Positions 40,371-53,659 of a stretch of DNA of 64,000 bases are shown here, piece by piece. Each line of letters starts with the position of its first letter. Position 1 is the first letter of the stretch. Location: positions 1,054,001 through 1,118,000 of the forward strand of contig NC_016459.1 of NCBI RefSeq assembly GCF_000226115.1, in the 5' to 3' direction. The stretch is from Thermothielavioides terrestris NRRL 8126 (lineage: Eukaryota; Ascomycota; Sordariomycetes; Sordariales; Chaetomiaceae). Made by a program: the position numbers and the translations under genes. The notes beneath the pieces were generated by a model that was not told where the DNA came from, did not search any database, and worked only from the letters and a program-made list of their open reading frames with translations.

Positions 40371-43300
40371 TAGTGAAATAGTGCAAAACCTCTACACCAA
40401 CCTACCCCACTACACCTAGGATTAGGCGTATAAGATAGCTCTTAGAGGAATATAGTGCCCCTCTAGACGGATAAAGATAGTACGTATCGAGTAGTAGGAA
40501 GGATATCTCCTAAGAGGAAGATACGTAGCTCAAGTACGTCTAGTAGGATATAGTAGAAAAGATAGAAGACAACGAGAATACGGTTAGAGCTTAATAGCTC
40601 GAATGCCTATCGTCTAGACAGAGGTAGGACAATAAAAGGAGAGGCTTAACAGCCTTCCTAGAAGAAGGAGAACTACCAACGTAGTGTTAACAAATATATA
40701 TTAACAACTACTTAATATCTTACTTAATAATAAAGAAGATAGGCTTAACCTACTTAAATATATATAATTAGAGGGTTAGACCTCCTTTAGCAACAAATAT
40801 AATGCTTTAAAATAAATAGAAAAACAGAAAAACTAGGTCCTCTATATCTAGGTAGTCTATTACCCTAATCTACATTTCCCTTTCGAACTTGCTATATACT
40901 CCAATAGGTAAGCTTATACCTTAAAAGCTCCCTAGTATATACCTCTTATTGTCGCTACTCCTTGAGCTACTCTCTATATATAGCTCTCTTAGCTTATAAA
41001 GGTCTAGCTAGCTATAGTAGTTAATTACACCGTCTCTCGTACTCCTCTACTTCCTTGATATACACGTCCTAGCCTTACTACTATACTAGATACTTATACT
41101 TATAGGCAAAGGCACAGTTATATAGGTCGTATAGTAGTAGACAAAGTAAACGTCTAGGCTTTGTAGGCTCTTTACAAAGGCGTTTACTATAGTGCTATAC
41201 TAAGGGTAACGTTTAACTAAATAACGTAGATAATCTTTATACCTAAAGATGCTTCTATACCAAAGTATAAGGCATCTTAAGGTAGTCTAGCCTCCTTATA
41301 AGCGTATAGACAAGTGTCTCCTCTTCCTAGAGGTAGAGATCAAGTACTATCTTCTTAAGGGCTATTTATACTAGTGCCCTAAGGTTCTTAACTAGCTTAC
41401 TCCCAAAGAGGCGCTCCTAGTCTATTTTGTCTATAAGGGTATCGACAAGTCTTTATATCGTAGTCGCTTATAGCGTAGTAATCTCTATAATCTTAGCTTC
41501 GATATTCCACTAGGTCGATATATTATTAAGATCCTCTATAAATGCCGCTAATGGACCTAAAGCAATTAGCTAGTCCTCTAGTCGGAGAGGTGGAATAGTG
41601 CTAGGTACTAGAAACGTACTTTATAGCTATTGTCCAAAGTCGTCTATAGGGTCTTACAAAGGTAGTATACTATTAAACTGTCTATCTAGTAGGAGTTCTA
41701 CAACCCTATAGTAGTATACTTAGTACACTATATCCTTCTTTAACTAGGGTATAAGGATAATTTAGGTAGTAGCAATTACTCCTTTCTCGCTCTAGTTAAG
41801 GAGCTAGGCTTCCTTAAACGCTACTAAGTATATAGCTAAAATCTTAAGTTCTATATTACTAAAGTAGTTATAGAGATATATAGGCAAGTTATCGAATTCA
41901 AGGACATTAAGTATAAATATATCGTTGGCTTAAAGGACTTTGATCACCTTATCTTTGTTATACTCTAAGAGTATAGGCTATATAGGTTCTTAGGTCGGAG
42001 ACAATAGGTTTAGAGGGAGCTTATACGTCTTGCCTTTGTTCTACTATAATAAAGGGATTCCCTTAGTATAGAGTAGGCAATCCTTGAAGGTACTAAAAGC
42101 ATTCCTATAAGCTCTTAACTATAAATGTAATATATACCGCTATATAACCTTCTTACTATCTCTCTAATATAGTTGGAGCTAGGGTATCTTGAATTATATT
42201 AGTCTATCTAGAAGGCGAGGCTAGAGCTTTTAAAGAAAAGCCTATATAAACTCTAGGGCGAACTATCTATACTCCTAATCTATACCTTGCTAAGGACAGT
42301 GGACGATTACCTCCTTATATAGCTACAATTAAAGGAACCTATAGATAGACTAGAAAGCGATCTAGACCTTTGACAAGATGTTGATATATATCTCTATACT
42401 CTTAAGTATAGAGTTGAAGTAGTAAAGCTAGCCTACGACTTAGTCGAAGATTATAATAGCCCAATACCTTCTATCGACGAAGCAAAAGAAGACCTAGAAA
42501 CGACAACGATTAGCAATGACCTTCTAGTTAGACCAATGGAACTCCTTTAGTATAGGACTAATATCTAAAATAGACTAGAGGTAGAATTAGAGATAGACTT
42601 TATAAAGACAAAAGAAAAACTATATAATGTCTAGGATTATCTAGCCCTCTAGCTATTCCTTAGTAAGTAGTATACCTTTTATATCAAAGAGCGAAATACC
42701 TATATCTATAAAACTAACCTTGAAAAACCGATCTATTATATACCTTCCCTCTAGCTAGCCTAGGAATAGGTAGCTTATAATCTTAGGGTTTACACTAAGC
42801 TAAGGGCTCTGAATCTAGTTAGGCCGCTAATTGATTATATCTTATAGGTACTTCTTTAGGGTCTATAGAAATAGAAAAAGCTTAGGACTAGTCTCCCTAG
42901 AGTAACTTAGTATCTTTAAGTCTAGCTCTTACTCTATGAAGGAGGTGTAATACTTCGCTTAATCGCTATCTCCTATAAGCCTCTATAAACCTAGCGGTAT
43001 ATAAAACTTAAGTTCTCTAAGTAGCTGCTTCTATCCTAGAGCGATAGTTATATTAGCCTAAGATTATATAGGCTCTATAAAATTAGGAATCCTACAACGA
43101 CCTATAGCAATGCTTACAATAGTATATAAAAATTTAGCTCGATAGAAAAGTCGCTCTCTAGGCAGAAAGATCTAGACTAATTAAAGCAATTACAAGAAAA
43201 TCTAAAGCGTAATAGGCAAGGTAAAAGAAATAGTTAATTATAAAAGAGCTAGTAGAAGGATCGAGAAAAGGGGTAGGCAAGCCTTTAAAGGTAGGAGGGC

Positions 43301-44980
43301 TACTTAGCTCTTTCCTAATCTAGGCGAAAGAAAACGGATAAGGCCCATAGTGCTCGCTAATTGGCTAGAAATAAGCTAGAAAAGAGCGTTCGCCTCCTAA
43401 ATTCTTAAGGCCTTCCTCTTCTCTTTACTATCCTAGAACCATTTCCTTCCTCTAACCTTTTTGCTACCTTATTCTAATGCCTTTGTCTCTTTAGGTAGAT
43501 TAGGTTCTTAGTAATCGAGTCTTCTACTTCCCTTTCGAATTTATATATAGCTCCTATATACGAATTTGCAACCTAAAAACTAAGATGTTGAACAACTAGC
43601 GTACCTACGACGTCTTGTAGGAAATCACTGATAAAGTAGACGACTAAAGGCCATTGTTATATAGGATTATAAATCGCTAGATCGATCTTTCGCTAGTGCC
43701 AAAGACGAACATTTTTATAGCCTAGAAGTATATCTAGGTAGTTCGAAGTAAAATGAGGGATCTGCCAATGCTAAAAGATAAGCGCTATACTAACGAGTAT
43801 ACTACGATCTTAGTTAAATATAAGGCTATCTATAGTATAATTAAGATCTTCTAACTAAACGTTAAGCTACTATATATCTAGTAGATCCTACTAAGCAACT
43901 AGTAAGATTAATATAGGATATAGCAATTGGTTTATATCGACGATTGGCTAGTTGATATAATCGAATAGCACTATAATACCTTAGTCCTTTGTCTAGTATA
44001 TATAGAGTACTATAATAGTAGACTGCTTAGGCGCTAGATATACTATCTCGCTATACGCCTAAACCGAGCTTCGGCTCTTTTAATCTAGGTATAGGGTCGT
44101 AAATAAGCGCTATACTTCCCTTTTTATATTTGCCCTCTAGGTAGAGGAAGACTAACACTCTTATAGTAACAAAGTTCCTTACTAAAGCTATAAACTGTCG
44201 TTCTAGCGTTTAATAACTCCTTTTAGTGAAAATAGAGATGTCTATATAACCTAGCTCTTTAATAGCTACACTTCTCTTACTCCTCTCTTTGCTAATAAGT
44301 ATATTAACTGTATTTAGTTAGAGAAAGAATGTACTTAGACTTATATCTATAGGAATAATTAGAAGTACCTAGCTTAGGACTTGATCTTATAGAGCTATCT
44401 CCTATACGATCTAAGGAATAATCCTAGGTTGAAGCTATATCTAGAAGAAGTAGGCTAAAAGTAGTTTATTTCACTAGAGGATGTTATTAAAGAGTAGATA
44501 GTATAGTACTAGGTTAATCGTAAGAGTTTACGCCACTAAGGGATAGAGACAATAGATAGGGACAGGTAGGGGGTAGGACATAGTCTAGGAGCTTAGCCTA
44601 TAGACAGTAGATTAAGAGACTATATACTTTAATCGTAGATTTTTCTTAGCTTTGGCTTTAGCTCTAAGAAACTTAGTCCTATACAATAAAAACTATCTAT
44701 CTAGAGGGTAGAAGTGAAAAGAAAAAGGTATAAATAACTATAAGGCCCCTAAGAGTAGGGTCATCCTCTAAGAGGAAAACTTAGGTATTAGCGAAAAAAG
44801 AATAAAGTCCTAAAAGCTAAAAACGAGCGAAGGATAGTAGATAAATAAAGACTAAGTAAGACGTAGCTAACGAAGATATTATTAATAAGTAAGAGGCTAA
44901 TATAACAATAGGTATTAGGAAGGAAATATAGCAAAACACTAGTGAAACTATTGGAGGGGGCAGCTTCTATACCCTCTCCC
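40371..44980. mobile_element. Unclassified degraded block
   Basis: This 4.6-kb AT-rich block begins where A2 breaks off (TGAAATAGTGCAAAACC) and ends near the 3' side of the old gypsy element. Its coding history is unclear. Parts of the plus strand between about 42300 and 44600 read as protein-like stretches if TAG is ignored, for example LYDLRNNPRLKLYLEEVG near 44400, but I could not match any transposase, integrase or reverse transcriptase. GCAAAAC and TAGTGAAA words occur near both ends in direct orientation. The right part may include the LTR of the old gypsy element. It may be a DNA transposon or several fragments. Confidence 0.4.
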
Positions 44981-46465
44981 CCTTCTAGAATATATATCCC
45001 TATATATCTAGAGGGCTAGTGTTAAAAACTAGGTAGCTTTCTATAGGGGATTTCGACGATAAGCTTCTAATGAGGTCGCTCCTTCCTTACCCCCTTTACA
45101 GTTAAGCGAGTCTAGCTAGCCTAAGGCGCTATAGTACGACTAGGGGTTTCTTCCTTAAGGACATCCTCCTCAACTATAATTGTAGCGTCCTTTGTACTGT
45201 CCTCTCTTAATGTTCTATTATCGTAATCGCTTATACTATAGACCTTATTACAATCTAGAACTATAATACTATTATAGAGAAGCTTGCTTAGATAATCGGT
45301 GTAGCTATCTAGGCTAGTGAAGACGTAGGCGTAGTCCCTTTCTACCTAGTTGAGGCTAGTACTATTGGCGACGCTATATTCCCTTTCGCTATTGTTGGTA
45401 GACGTTGAGTAATATATATTTGTAGAATCTCGCTCTTTATCGCTACAACCCTCGTCGTTAACCTTGTTGTAATGCCTACTGTTATAGCACTCCTCTTTGC
45501 AATAGAATAGGGTCGGTCTATCTACTTTTAGCTAGATATTATCTAGCTTAAAGAATTTCTTTATATAGTTTAGAGGATATAGCATCTAGATAGGTATATT
45601 GTCTAGAGTCTCTAAGAAGTAAGTGTCCTAGTCTTTAATTATCTAAATATAGAACAGGCTAAACCAACGATATTTTAGCTTCTAAACTGAGCTTATATCT
45701 AATTAGCGTATATTGTTGTAGACGAGGACGAGATTACTAATAGATATAACCGCATTTTTAGGGTGAAATTTATATTTATAGGCCTTATTACGACGTTTAG
45801 CTATCTTTTTGTAGGCTATAGCAACCTATTTAGTAGTAATCTTATAATTGTGCTCTACTTCCTAGAGGATATAGATATAGAGGGCAATAAGCTTTGTATA
45901 GACCTTTGTAGGATCTTCTCCCTTTAACTAGGTATAGACAAAGTCCTAGGTAAGAATTCGCTATATAGGAACATTAAACTCAACTAGACTAATAGGCTTA
46001 TAATTGTAGATAAGAAAGAAGGGAGATATCTTATAAGAGCCTTTAATAGTTGTATAATCTATATATAAAATATATAGAAGGAGCTCCCTCCACCTCTTTC
46101 CTATACTATTAGTTATCTTTGTAAACAAGATGGCAATTGGGATATAGCTAGCCTTATTTACACTATTTGTATACAAATTATATAGTGAGATAATAACTCT
46201 CTTAATATCTAATTTGCAAAGGATCTCTTTAACTTCGCCCTTGAACTTAGAGCCTCTATTGACAACTACAACTATAGGGTAACCCTAGTAACAAAGGATG
46301 TATTGCAAGATAAAGGACTTAACGGACTTAGAGGACTTATTCAGTAGGATCTTAGCTTTGATATATCCTATAAGATTGTTGTAAGCCTCGACAAGGAAAC
46401 ACTTCTTCTCCCTATAGCTAGACGGTATATATTGGATATCGAAGTGCCATTTGGTAAAAGGAAAA
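44981..46465 (-). pseudogene. Old gypsy element, integrase part (left fragment)
   Basis: On the minus strand the integrase core is legible: TKWHFDIQYIPSSYREKKCF near 46390-46455, then SPFFLIYNYKP near 46000. It continues into the C-terminal region (KLKYRWFSLFYIQ near 45660) and a purine-rich tract near 44985-45000 that may be the polypurine tract. It is full of RIP-type stops. It is interrupted at 46465 by gypsy element B and resumes at 53197. Confidence 0.7.
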
Positions 46466-46851
46466 TGTCACGGTAAGGCAAAACAAGTGCTAGATGACTC
46501 GTAGCTAAATTGATCCTCGATTGACAAAGACTTCAAGTCTGAGGAGAGAGAGGGAAACTATCAACATATAGGTGGAAAACAGTGTTTAAATACCTTAGGT
46601 AGTGTATATAGACAATTTGCAGTAGGGCTACAATTTGCAATAGGGCTACAAAGTCTATACGTTGTAGGGCAAGACGTAGTTCGCCTTATTAGCGTGTTTT
46701 TCCTTATCGGCAAGTCAACCCCTCCTTCCTAATCTAGAAGTCGACTCGAATCTTATAAATCCACTAACTTAGGAGGTCACGTGAGTATATAGTTATATAA
46801 TAGGTCTATATACAAGTTATATAACGGTGGTCAACGTGCTATACCGTTATA
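46466..46851 (-). repeat. 3' LTR of gypsy element B
   Basis: 386 bp, starting TGTCACGGT and ending CCGTTATA. It is followed by TTACCCCCCCC, the complement of the polypurine tract. Confidence 0.85.
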
Positions 46852-49800
46852 TTACCCCCCCCTTGAAAAAGCGTTGTACCTATATAACGGATACGTTGTA
46901 GTCCTCTACTGGCTATTAGGAATTAGGAGAATTGGCTTACAAGCCTATTTTTTACAAAGTTTATACAATTAAGTTCTACGAGACTCGGAAATCTGCTCTA
47001 TAACCCACTAGGCTATATAAGATGCTATATCTAGGCTAATAGGTATACGAGGGAGCTAGGATGAAATGTCATCTTACGACCTTATAGTAGGTTTATATAT
47101 ATACGCGATATCTCCTAGATCGAGTTGGATCGCGTTGTCTATTAGGTACTAGCAGGTTATTATCTAGGTATTCGTTATTAAAGTAATCCTCTTTATAGGC
47201 TTTTAGCCATTATAGTAATCGCCAAGGTGGTCTAGCTATATAAGGGAATTCTTTATAGAATTCCTAGAGGCGGTATAGTATATTTTTAAAATTAATAACG
47301 TTGTACTATTTAGGGTCCTTGCTCTAACTAATCTACTAAGTATAATACTAGAGTTTCCCTTTAAATATCTAGGAGGTAAGAATCTTTTCGACTTACTATT
47401 CTAATTCGCTATCTACCTCAATTAGCAGCTTAGGCTAAGGTTCCTAGCCTAGTAACGGATTATTCGGTACCCTCTAGAGTCGATCTAAGGTAAATATTAA
47501 ATATATCTTCTAGGTCTTAGGTAGCTTTAGCTTATAGGAATAACCCTTCTTAGCAATAATTAGAAAAGGTCTAGCGACTAGGTAGTCGAGCTTATTGCTT
47601 AGTTGGTTTGTCTATTAGTGGCCCTTTGTAATATAGACCTTTTAACTAACTTTAAACTCTTCTAGCTACTAATGCTTATCTGCTTACTACTTTTAAGCTT
47701 CCTAGGCTTTCTATATACTTTCTTTAGCAAATTAGATAGTAGAATTAATTCTAAAGAGCATCTCTTAGGCTTTAGTACAATTAAGCTTATCTTTGGCGCT
47801 ACTAAACTTTTAAATATACTCCTACTAATTGTAGATTATCTAAGGGAGTATACTAGTCTCGACCTTAAATAGGGCAAGGCCTATAGACGAGTAGAGTAAA
47901 ATGGCTTAAGTAAAATCTATAGTAGATAGTAATTCTAACTAATTGTCTTAGAAATAGTTAATAAAGGGGTATAGACGCTAGTCAAGGTATTGATTTATAA
48001 TTTTAGTCTATCTATCTATCTAGGGGTATTCTAAAGAAGAGAGGCGTAGGTTAATTCTAAGGATCTTATAGAACTTGTCCTAGAATACTAAGATAAACTA
48101 AGGTCCTTAGTCTAAAGTGATTGATTCTAGGGCTCTATAAGTATACTAAATATATTAGTAGTAGAGTTACATTATCTCTTTAGCAATAGTAGTCTTATAG
48201 TAAGGGAGTAAATAGCTATATTTCCTTAAGCGGTCTACTATAATAAAGACTTGGTTATAGCCCAACTTGTCCTAAGACATTGCATAGAAGTCTATAGTGA
48301 TATATTGCTAAGGTCTTATAGGGACTTCTAAGGGCTTAAGGAGGCCTAGTAGCTTATCGCGAGGTATATAGGAACGTTGATAGGTCTAGTAATTCTAGAC
48401 GAACCTATTGATATCTCCTATTTACCTTAGCTAGAAGTATTATCTCTAGACCAACTCTCGTATCTTATTCTTACCTAGGTAGGTTATAGAGATCTAGTTA
48501 TAGATCTTAGCTAATAGGTAGGTTTATAGGTAACTATCTAGTAGAATTGTTAGCCTATCTCCCTTTAGTAGGAGGCTACTATTGCTTAGGGTCTAGTCGA
48601 TATTATTCTAGTAGGCAAGTTCCTAGAAACTCTCTAGGGCTTTGTTCTCCTAGTTCGCTTTAAAGATAGTATCTACTAGTTTATATCCTTCGAGCCGTTA
48701 TAGGCGAGATAGCTCAGATTCGTTAGCTTTAATTTAATAGATTATATACTATAAGTTGTACTTAGTAGGCTCCTTAGACGGCAACTCTAGTTCCTCTAGG
48801 ATCTATAGGTCTAGCTTACTCTTAGAGAGGACCGTCTAGGTGTAGTAAGCTTCTTAGACTTCCTTCTAGGTAGCGAGCTCTTCGGCTTTGTAGGACAGGG
48901 CATTGGCAACGGCGTTCTGCCTTCTAGGTCAGTAGACGATTTAAAAATCTAGGGTAGAGAGGAGCTTAGCCTATCTAGCTTGTTGTATATTAAGTAGCCT
49001 CTTCTATATAAAGTATTACAATATATAGTAGTCGAATAAGATATTGAACTACTACTAGAGGCTAAGTAGTATTAGGTACTATTCTTCAACGGTATATATA
49101 ATAGTAAAGAGTTCCTTGTTATAGATAAGGTAATTGCTTTCTAGTCTAGACATCGTTTTTAAGAAGAACGTAATAGGGTACTAACTATTATTGTACTTCT
49201 ATTAGAAGACTCTAGCTACGACTCTGCTAGATACGTCGACTTTGATTTAGCTCTCTCTAGTAGGATCGTAGTATTTAAGGAGTAGGGTATTAGTTATTCG
49301 CCTTTTAAGTTCTTAGAAGGCTTCTTTACACTCTTTGGTCTACTTAAACGGTTTTCCCTTAACAGTTAGGCGCTATAGAGGGCGTATAATCCTTCTATAC
49401 TTATAGACAAATTGGTAATAAAAGTTATAGAATCTAAGGAAGGCTTATACTCCTTATATAGTGGTAGATCAGTCCTAAGAGACTACCGTCTCAATTTTCT
49501 TTAGGTCTACTTAGACACCTTTAATGCTAACAATAAATCTAAGGAACTTAGTTTCAATGATATAGAATTTATATTTCTTAATGTCTATCTAAAGACTTAC
49601 TTCGTATAGTTTCTAAAGGACAAGCTATATATATTTATAATGTTCTTCCTTGTTCTAAGAGTAGATAATTAGGTTATTAATATAGGTGGTTATAAATACG
49701 TTAAAGTACTTAAAGAACTAGGAATTGACAAATCGCTAGAAGGTAGTAGGCCCATTGTATAGGCTAAACAGTAGGACCTTATAGTAGAATTAACTATAGT

Positions 49801-52800
49801 AGGTTCAGAAGGTTGTTAGGTCTTTGCTTTTAGGGGCAAGTCGGATTTAGTAAAAGGCCTATTAGATATCGATCTTAGTAAAGATTTTAACGTTTCTTAG
49901 TTGTTATAGAGTTTTATCAATATAAGGTAATAGGTAGTAGTCCTTGACAGTAACTTTATTTAAGGCTTAGTAGTCAACGTAAAATCTCTAGGTCCTATCT
50001 CCTTTAATAGCAAAGAGTATAGGGGAGCTATATATGGTAGTACTTAGCTCAATGAAACCCTTCTATAGGTTCTTAACTAAGTACTTTTTTATAGTCTCTA
50101 GCTAGTTGAGGGTATAGGAGTATAGGGGGCTTATTCGCTAGGGTAGCGGTCTAGTAAGTTTAATCTTATAGTTGTATTTACACCTTGGTAGTATCTTATT
50201 AGATTCCTTTTTTAAGAATATATTAGTAAATTTAGCAAAGTAAAGGTACTTTGCAATTACTTCCTTAACTTAGCTTTAGACCTCTTTGTCCTCGTTGTCA
50301 AGGAGTTTACTAGTCTTCCTAGCCTCAATAGCTTAGTCGATCTAGGCAATTATAATGAATCCTAGTATAGAACTCTCTTATTGGTTTCCCTTAAGGAACA
50401 TTTTGTTAAAGGCTATAGTAGAGATAACTATAGCCTTGATTAGATCTTCTAGAATCCGTAGTCGCTTACCCTCTTCTATCTAGGAGGTGGTCTATTCCTC
50501 CTCTTCTTTAAGTATTATAGGTCGAGTATAGGTTCTTAGGGGAATAAATTCCTTGCCTTTCAGTGCCTAGTCTATCTTCTAGAGGCTATTGTCCTATATG
50601 CTTCTAAACGATACCTTCTAAGGGGGTTTCTTAGGGGGTTCAATAAGATTACTTCTATTGATATATATTTTAAAGACTTTAAGTTATACTAATTAGTATA
50701 ATCCTAGGTCTACCTTAGGTTATACTAATCAATATATTTTTAGATCTTTAGTAGGTTATACCAATTAGTAGAATTTATTAGGTAAAGGTTTAGAGAGTAT
50801 TTCCCTATACTTTAATATTTATAGCTACTATTGAGCCTTCTAATACTAATCTTAACGCTTTATTGCTTAGTCTCTCTATTTAATATTCTTCTAGTATTCA
50901 AGGTTTAAGGCTTTAGGAACAAGGGAGTTGTAAAGAATCTTAAAGATATAATTCTATTCTAGATTATATAGTTTATCTTTAGGCTAGATTAATTGATATT
51001 AGTAAGCATCTAGTAGAATATTATAGTAAACGAGCTACTATTAGCCTAGTAATAGCTAATGCTCCTTCCCTATATTAAGGGCTAGGAATAGGGTATCCCT
51101 CTATATTCTTTTATTAATTTAGAGGTCGAATCTTAGGATTAAGTCGATAAGGTCTATAGACTAGCCCTAGAAGTCCTTTATAAAGATTAGAATCTCGAGT
51201 AATGTCCTTTCAACACTAAGTTTCTTAGCGATTCGCTTTATATAGGTTCGATCAAGGAAGGTATATCTATTTACTCTAGAGTCAACAAGTATAGTAATAG
51301 TAATGCTAGTTCTATTAATAGCTAATGTATAGAGGAAGGAGAGACTTTAACTGCCTATAAGCTACTAAAGGTCTACCTAGGTAACTACTAACCTAATATC
51401 TAGCTCTAAGCTAGAGTCTACTTTCCCTAGGGCTCTTAGTTTTCTAATTCAATAGTCTTAGTCTTATTCTCTTTAGCTAAGTTCATTATTTTTTCTAAGT
51501 CTACCTCTATCTTCTTAATTATAGCTATAATACGTTTTAGGCATTGTACCTTTATATAGCTAGTCTCTTAGCAATAGAAGCATTTACCCTCCTCTTTTAA
51601 GGTATTATACTCCTTCTAAAAGAGCCTAGAAGATCCTAATTTAGCCTTGCCTCCGCTAGAGCTATCTAGCTAAAGGGTCTTTTCTTTCTTCTTTATAGGA
51701 CCTAATCCTCTATTCGGTTATCTAGATCCTAGTAAATTGGATTTTCTATCCTTTTAATCCTTTTTAGCTATCTCCTAGAGTAAGGAGAACTAGTGACTAA
51801 GGCGAGTAAAGTCGTTAAAGCTAATACTTAGATTAACTAGATCTTTTACTATTTAGAAATAGAGGCTCTAAAAGAGTCAAGTATAGAACTCCTCCTTCTA
51901 CTTGTCCTTAGGTTTCTTAGACTTAGTAGTAAAGTAGACAAACTTAGTAAGGAACTTATAGTAAGGTATAGATCCTATTTTCAAGGCTATAAAATCGTTC
52001 TTTATATAGTGGAGCTCAATAGAATCGGTGTAGAATCTATCTAAGAAGTTGAACAACTTATTAAGATTAGTAATTAGTTCTATTGTACCTTCTTCTAGAT
52101 AGGGTATAAGAGCCTCCATTACTTCGCTACCAATAAAGGACACTATATACCTAAATTTCAAGTCCTTTGTTAGGAACAATTTGTAGTTCCCTTTAATCTT
52201 CTGAAATATAGCTACTTTCTATACTAAATACTTTAGGTCTTTGCTATCGGTGAATTTCTTAAAGTCAGCAATCTTCGTGGTTTTCATATAGGCTATAGGT
52301 TTAGAAGTCTTTTCAGTCGTTGGGATCGGACGATTAGGATTATATAACTCTAAGTGCGACTTGGTTTACATCGGTTTAGTTTAGGTCGAGGGCACAGTTT
52401 AGCCCTATAGATCGACTATATTAGCAATCTTCTAGGTGTTCTAGCCCTGTTCGGTAGGCCTAGGAGTATGACCTACGTTTTCCGTTTCACAAGCCATTGT
52501 AGAATCGTACCCCTTTTAGGACTTCTTCTATTGATTAATATAGTTGAATCGCCTCAACAAGGTGATTGCACTGCTTACCGCTAGTCGATCGGAGGTTGCT
52601 TCGCTATTAGCAACCTATTGTACGCTTAACGGTTTGTCCTTAGTGCCAATTGGTTCCTAGCCAACCTGTCGCATTGTATTGTTAGTAAGTCGAAGGTTCT
52701 ATCGGAGATTCAAGTTCTCTAGCCAACTAAACTAGTCCTATTGGGAAAGGCTATATTGGATATTGTATCGCCTTCGTAGGCCTATAGTAGTAAGACTTAA

Positions 52801-52805
52801 AGTAA

Positions 52806-53191
52806 TATTATAGTAAGGCAAAACAAGTGCTAGATAACTTATAGCTAAATTGATCTTCGATTGACAAAGACTTCAAGTCTAAGGAGAGAGAGGGAAACTA
52901 TCAATATATAGGTGGAAAACAGTGCTTAAATACCTTAGGTAGTACGTATAGACAATTTGTAGTAGAGCTACAATTTGTAGTAGAACTATAAAGTCTATAC
53001 ATTGTAGGGCAAGACGTAGTTCGCCTTATTAGCGTGTTTTTCCTTATTGGCAAGTCAACCCCTCCTTCCTAATCTGGAAGTCGACTCGAATCTTACAAAT
53101 TAACCAAGTTAGGAGGTTATATAAGTGTGTGGTCACGTGACAGGTCTATGCGCAAGTTATATAACGGTGGTCAGCGTGCTATGCCGTCATA
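52806..53191 (-). repeat. 5' LTR of gypsy element B
   Basis: 386 bp. It starts TATTATAG, a transition-mutated form of TGTCACGG, and ends GCCGTCATA. It is the same length as its partner. Confidence 0.85.
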
Positions 53192-53196
53192 GAAAA

Positions 53197-53235
53197 GGCG
53201 AAGGCGCTATCTAACCTACTGCTTCCTTGAACCTC
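53197..53235 (-). pseudogene. Old gypsy element, 39-bp bridge fragment
   Basis: This short piece lies between the target duplications of elements B and C. On the minus strand it supplies 13 codons that link the integrase zinc-finger end (60826-60843) to the integrase core (left of 46461) in one frame. Confidence 0.65.
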
Positions 53236-53495
53236 TGTTACAGACCGGGCTATACCCGGGCTAGGTATGTGGGGCTACGCCCAGGATCTACAGCGGTCCT
53301 ATGACGGGCCCGCTATGGGCCCAAGGCGGACCCGCCTCGCGCCTAGAATAACATCGGCCCGAGCCCCCTGTACGCGAGCCCCTGAAAACTCTATACGTAA
53401 GAACCGTAGCCTATACTTCTCCTTTTCTCTCCTTAAGGTAGTTGAATAGAACATTGTACGCTTATCTATAGACGCTATAAGGCTAGTACGTTATA
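53236..53495 (+). repeat. 5' LTR of gypsy element C
   Basis: 260 bp, TGTTACAGACC to TACGTTATA. It is visibly richer in G and C than the element interior. Confidence 0.88.
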
Positions 53496-53659
53496 GTTCA
53501 ACTACCTTCTATAGATGGAGTAGCTGTTGCTTCTAGGCGTAGACGAGAGTAGTATATTAGGCGTTTCGACGCTAGTACCGAGTAGACCGGACGTTACTAT
53601 AAACAACCTAGGCGTCCTATAGGTCCTGGACCTAGATTAGGTCTATAAACACTTCTAGC

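Larger units (their letters stand above)
46466..53191 (-). mobile_element. Gypsy element B, full length, minus strand
   Basis: LTRs are 46466-46851 and 52806-53191, both exactly 386 bp. The target duplication GAAAA lies at 46461-46465 and 53192-53196. Both LTRs share a short internal duplication (CAATTTGCAGTAGGGCTA-like, twice) that is absent from the A1 and A2 LTRs, which confirms them as a pair. The minus strand reads gag (51750-52500; capsid part 51898-52179), a zinc knuckle near 51570, protease, reverse transcriptase (YINNLIIYS in place of YIDDILIYS, near 49670), RNase H and integrase. The polypurine complement is at 46852-46862. All genes carry many TAG/TAA stops, so it is not autonomous. 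The family is the same as A1 and A2. Confidence 0.85.

Noticed and set aside
40371..44980. Giant-transposon (Starship) tyrosine-recombinase gene
   Set aside because: I looked for recombinase-type motifs in the degraded frames and found none I could defend.
45961..46176. Open minus-strand frame of 71 codons as an independent gene
   Set aside because: It is a surviving stretch of the old gypsy integrase, broken on both sides.
31610..53191. CRISPR-like or satellite array because blocks of similar sequence recur
   Set aside because: The recurring blocks are 370-386 bp LTRs and element bodies with target duplications, not short spaced repeats.
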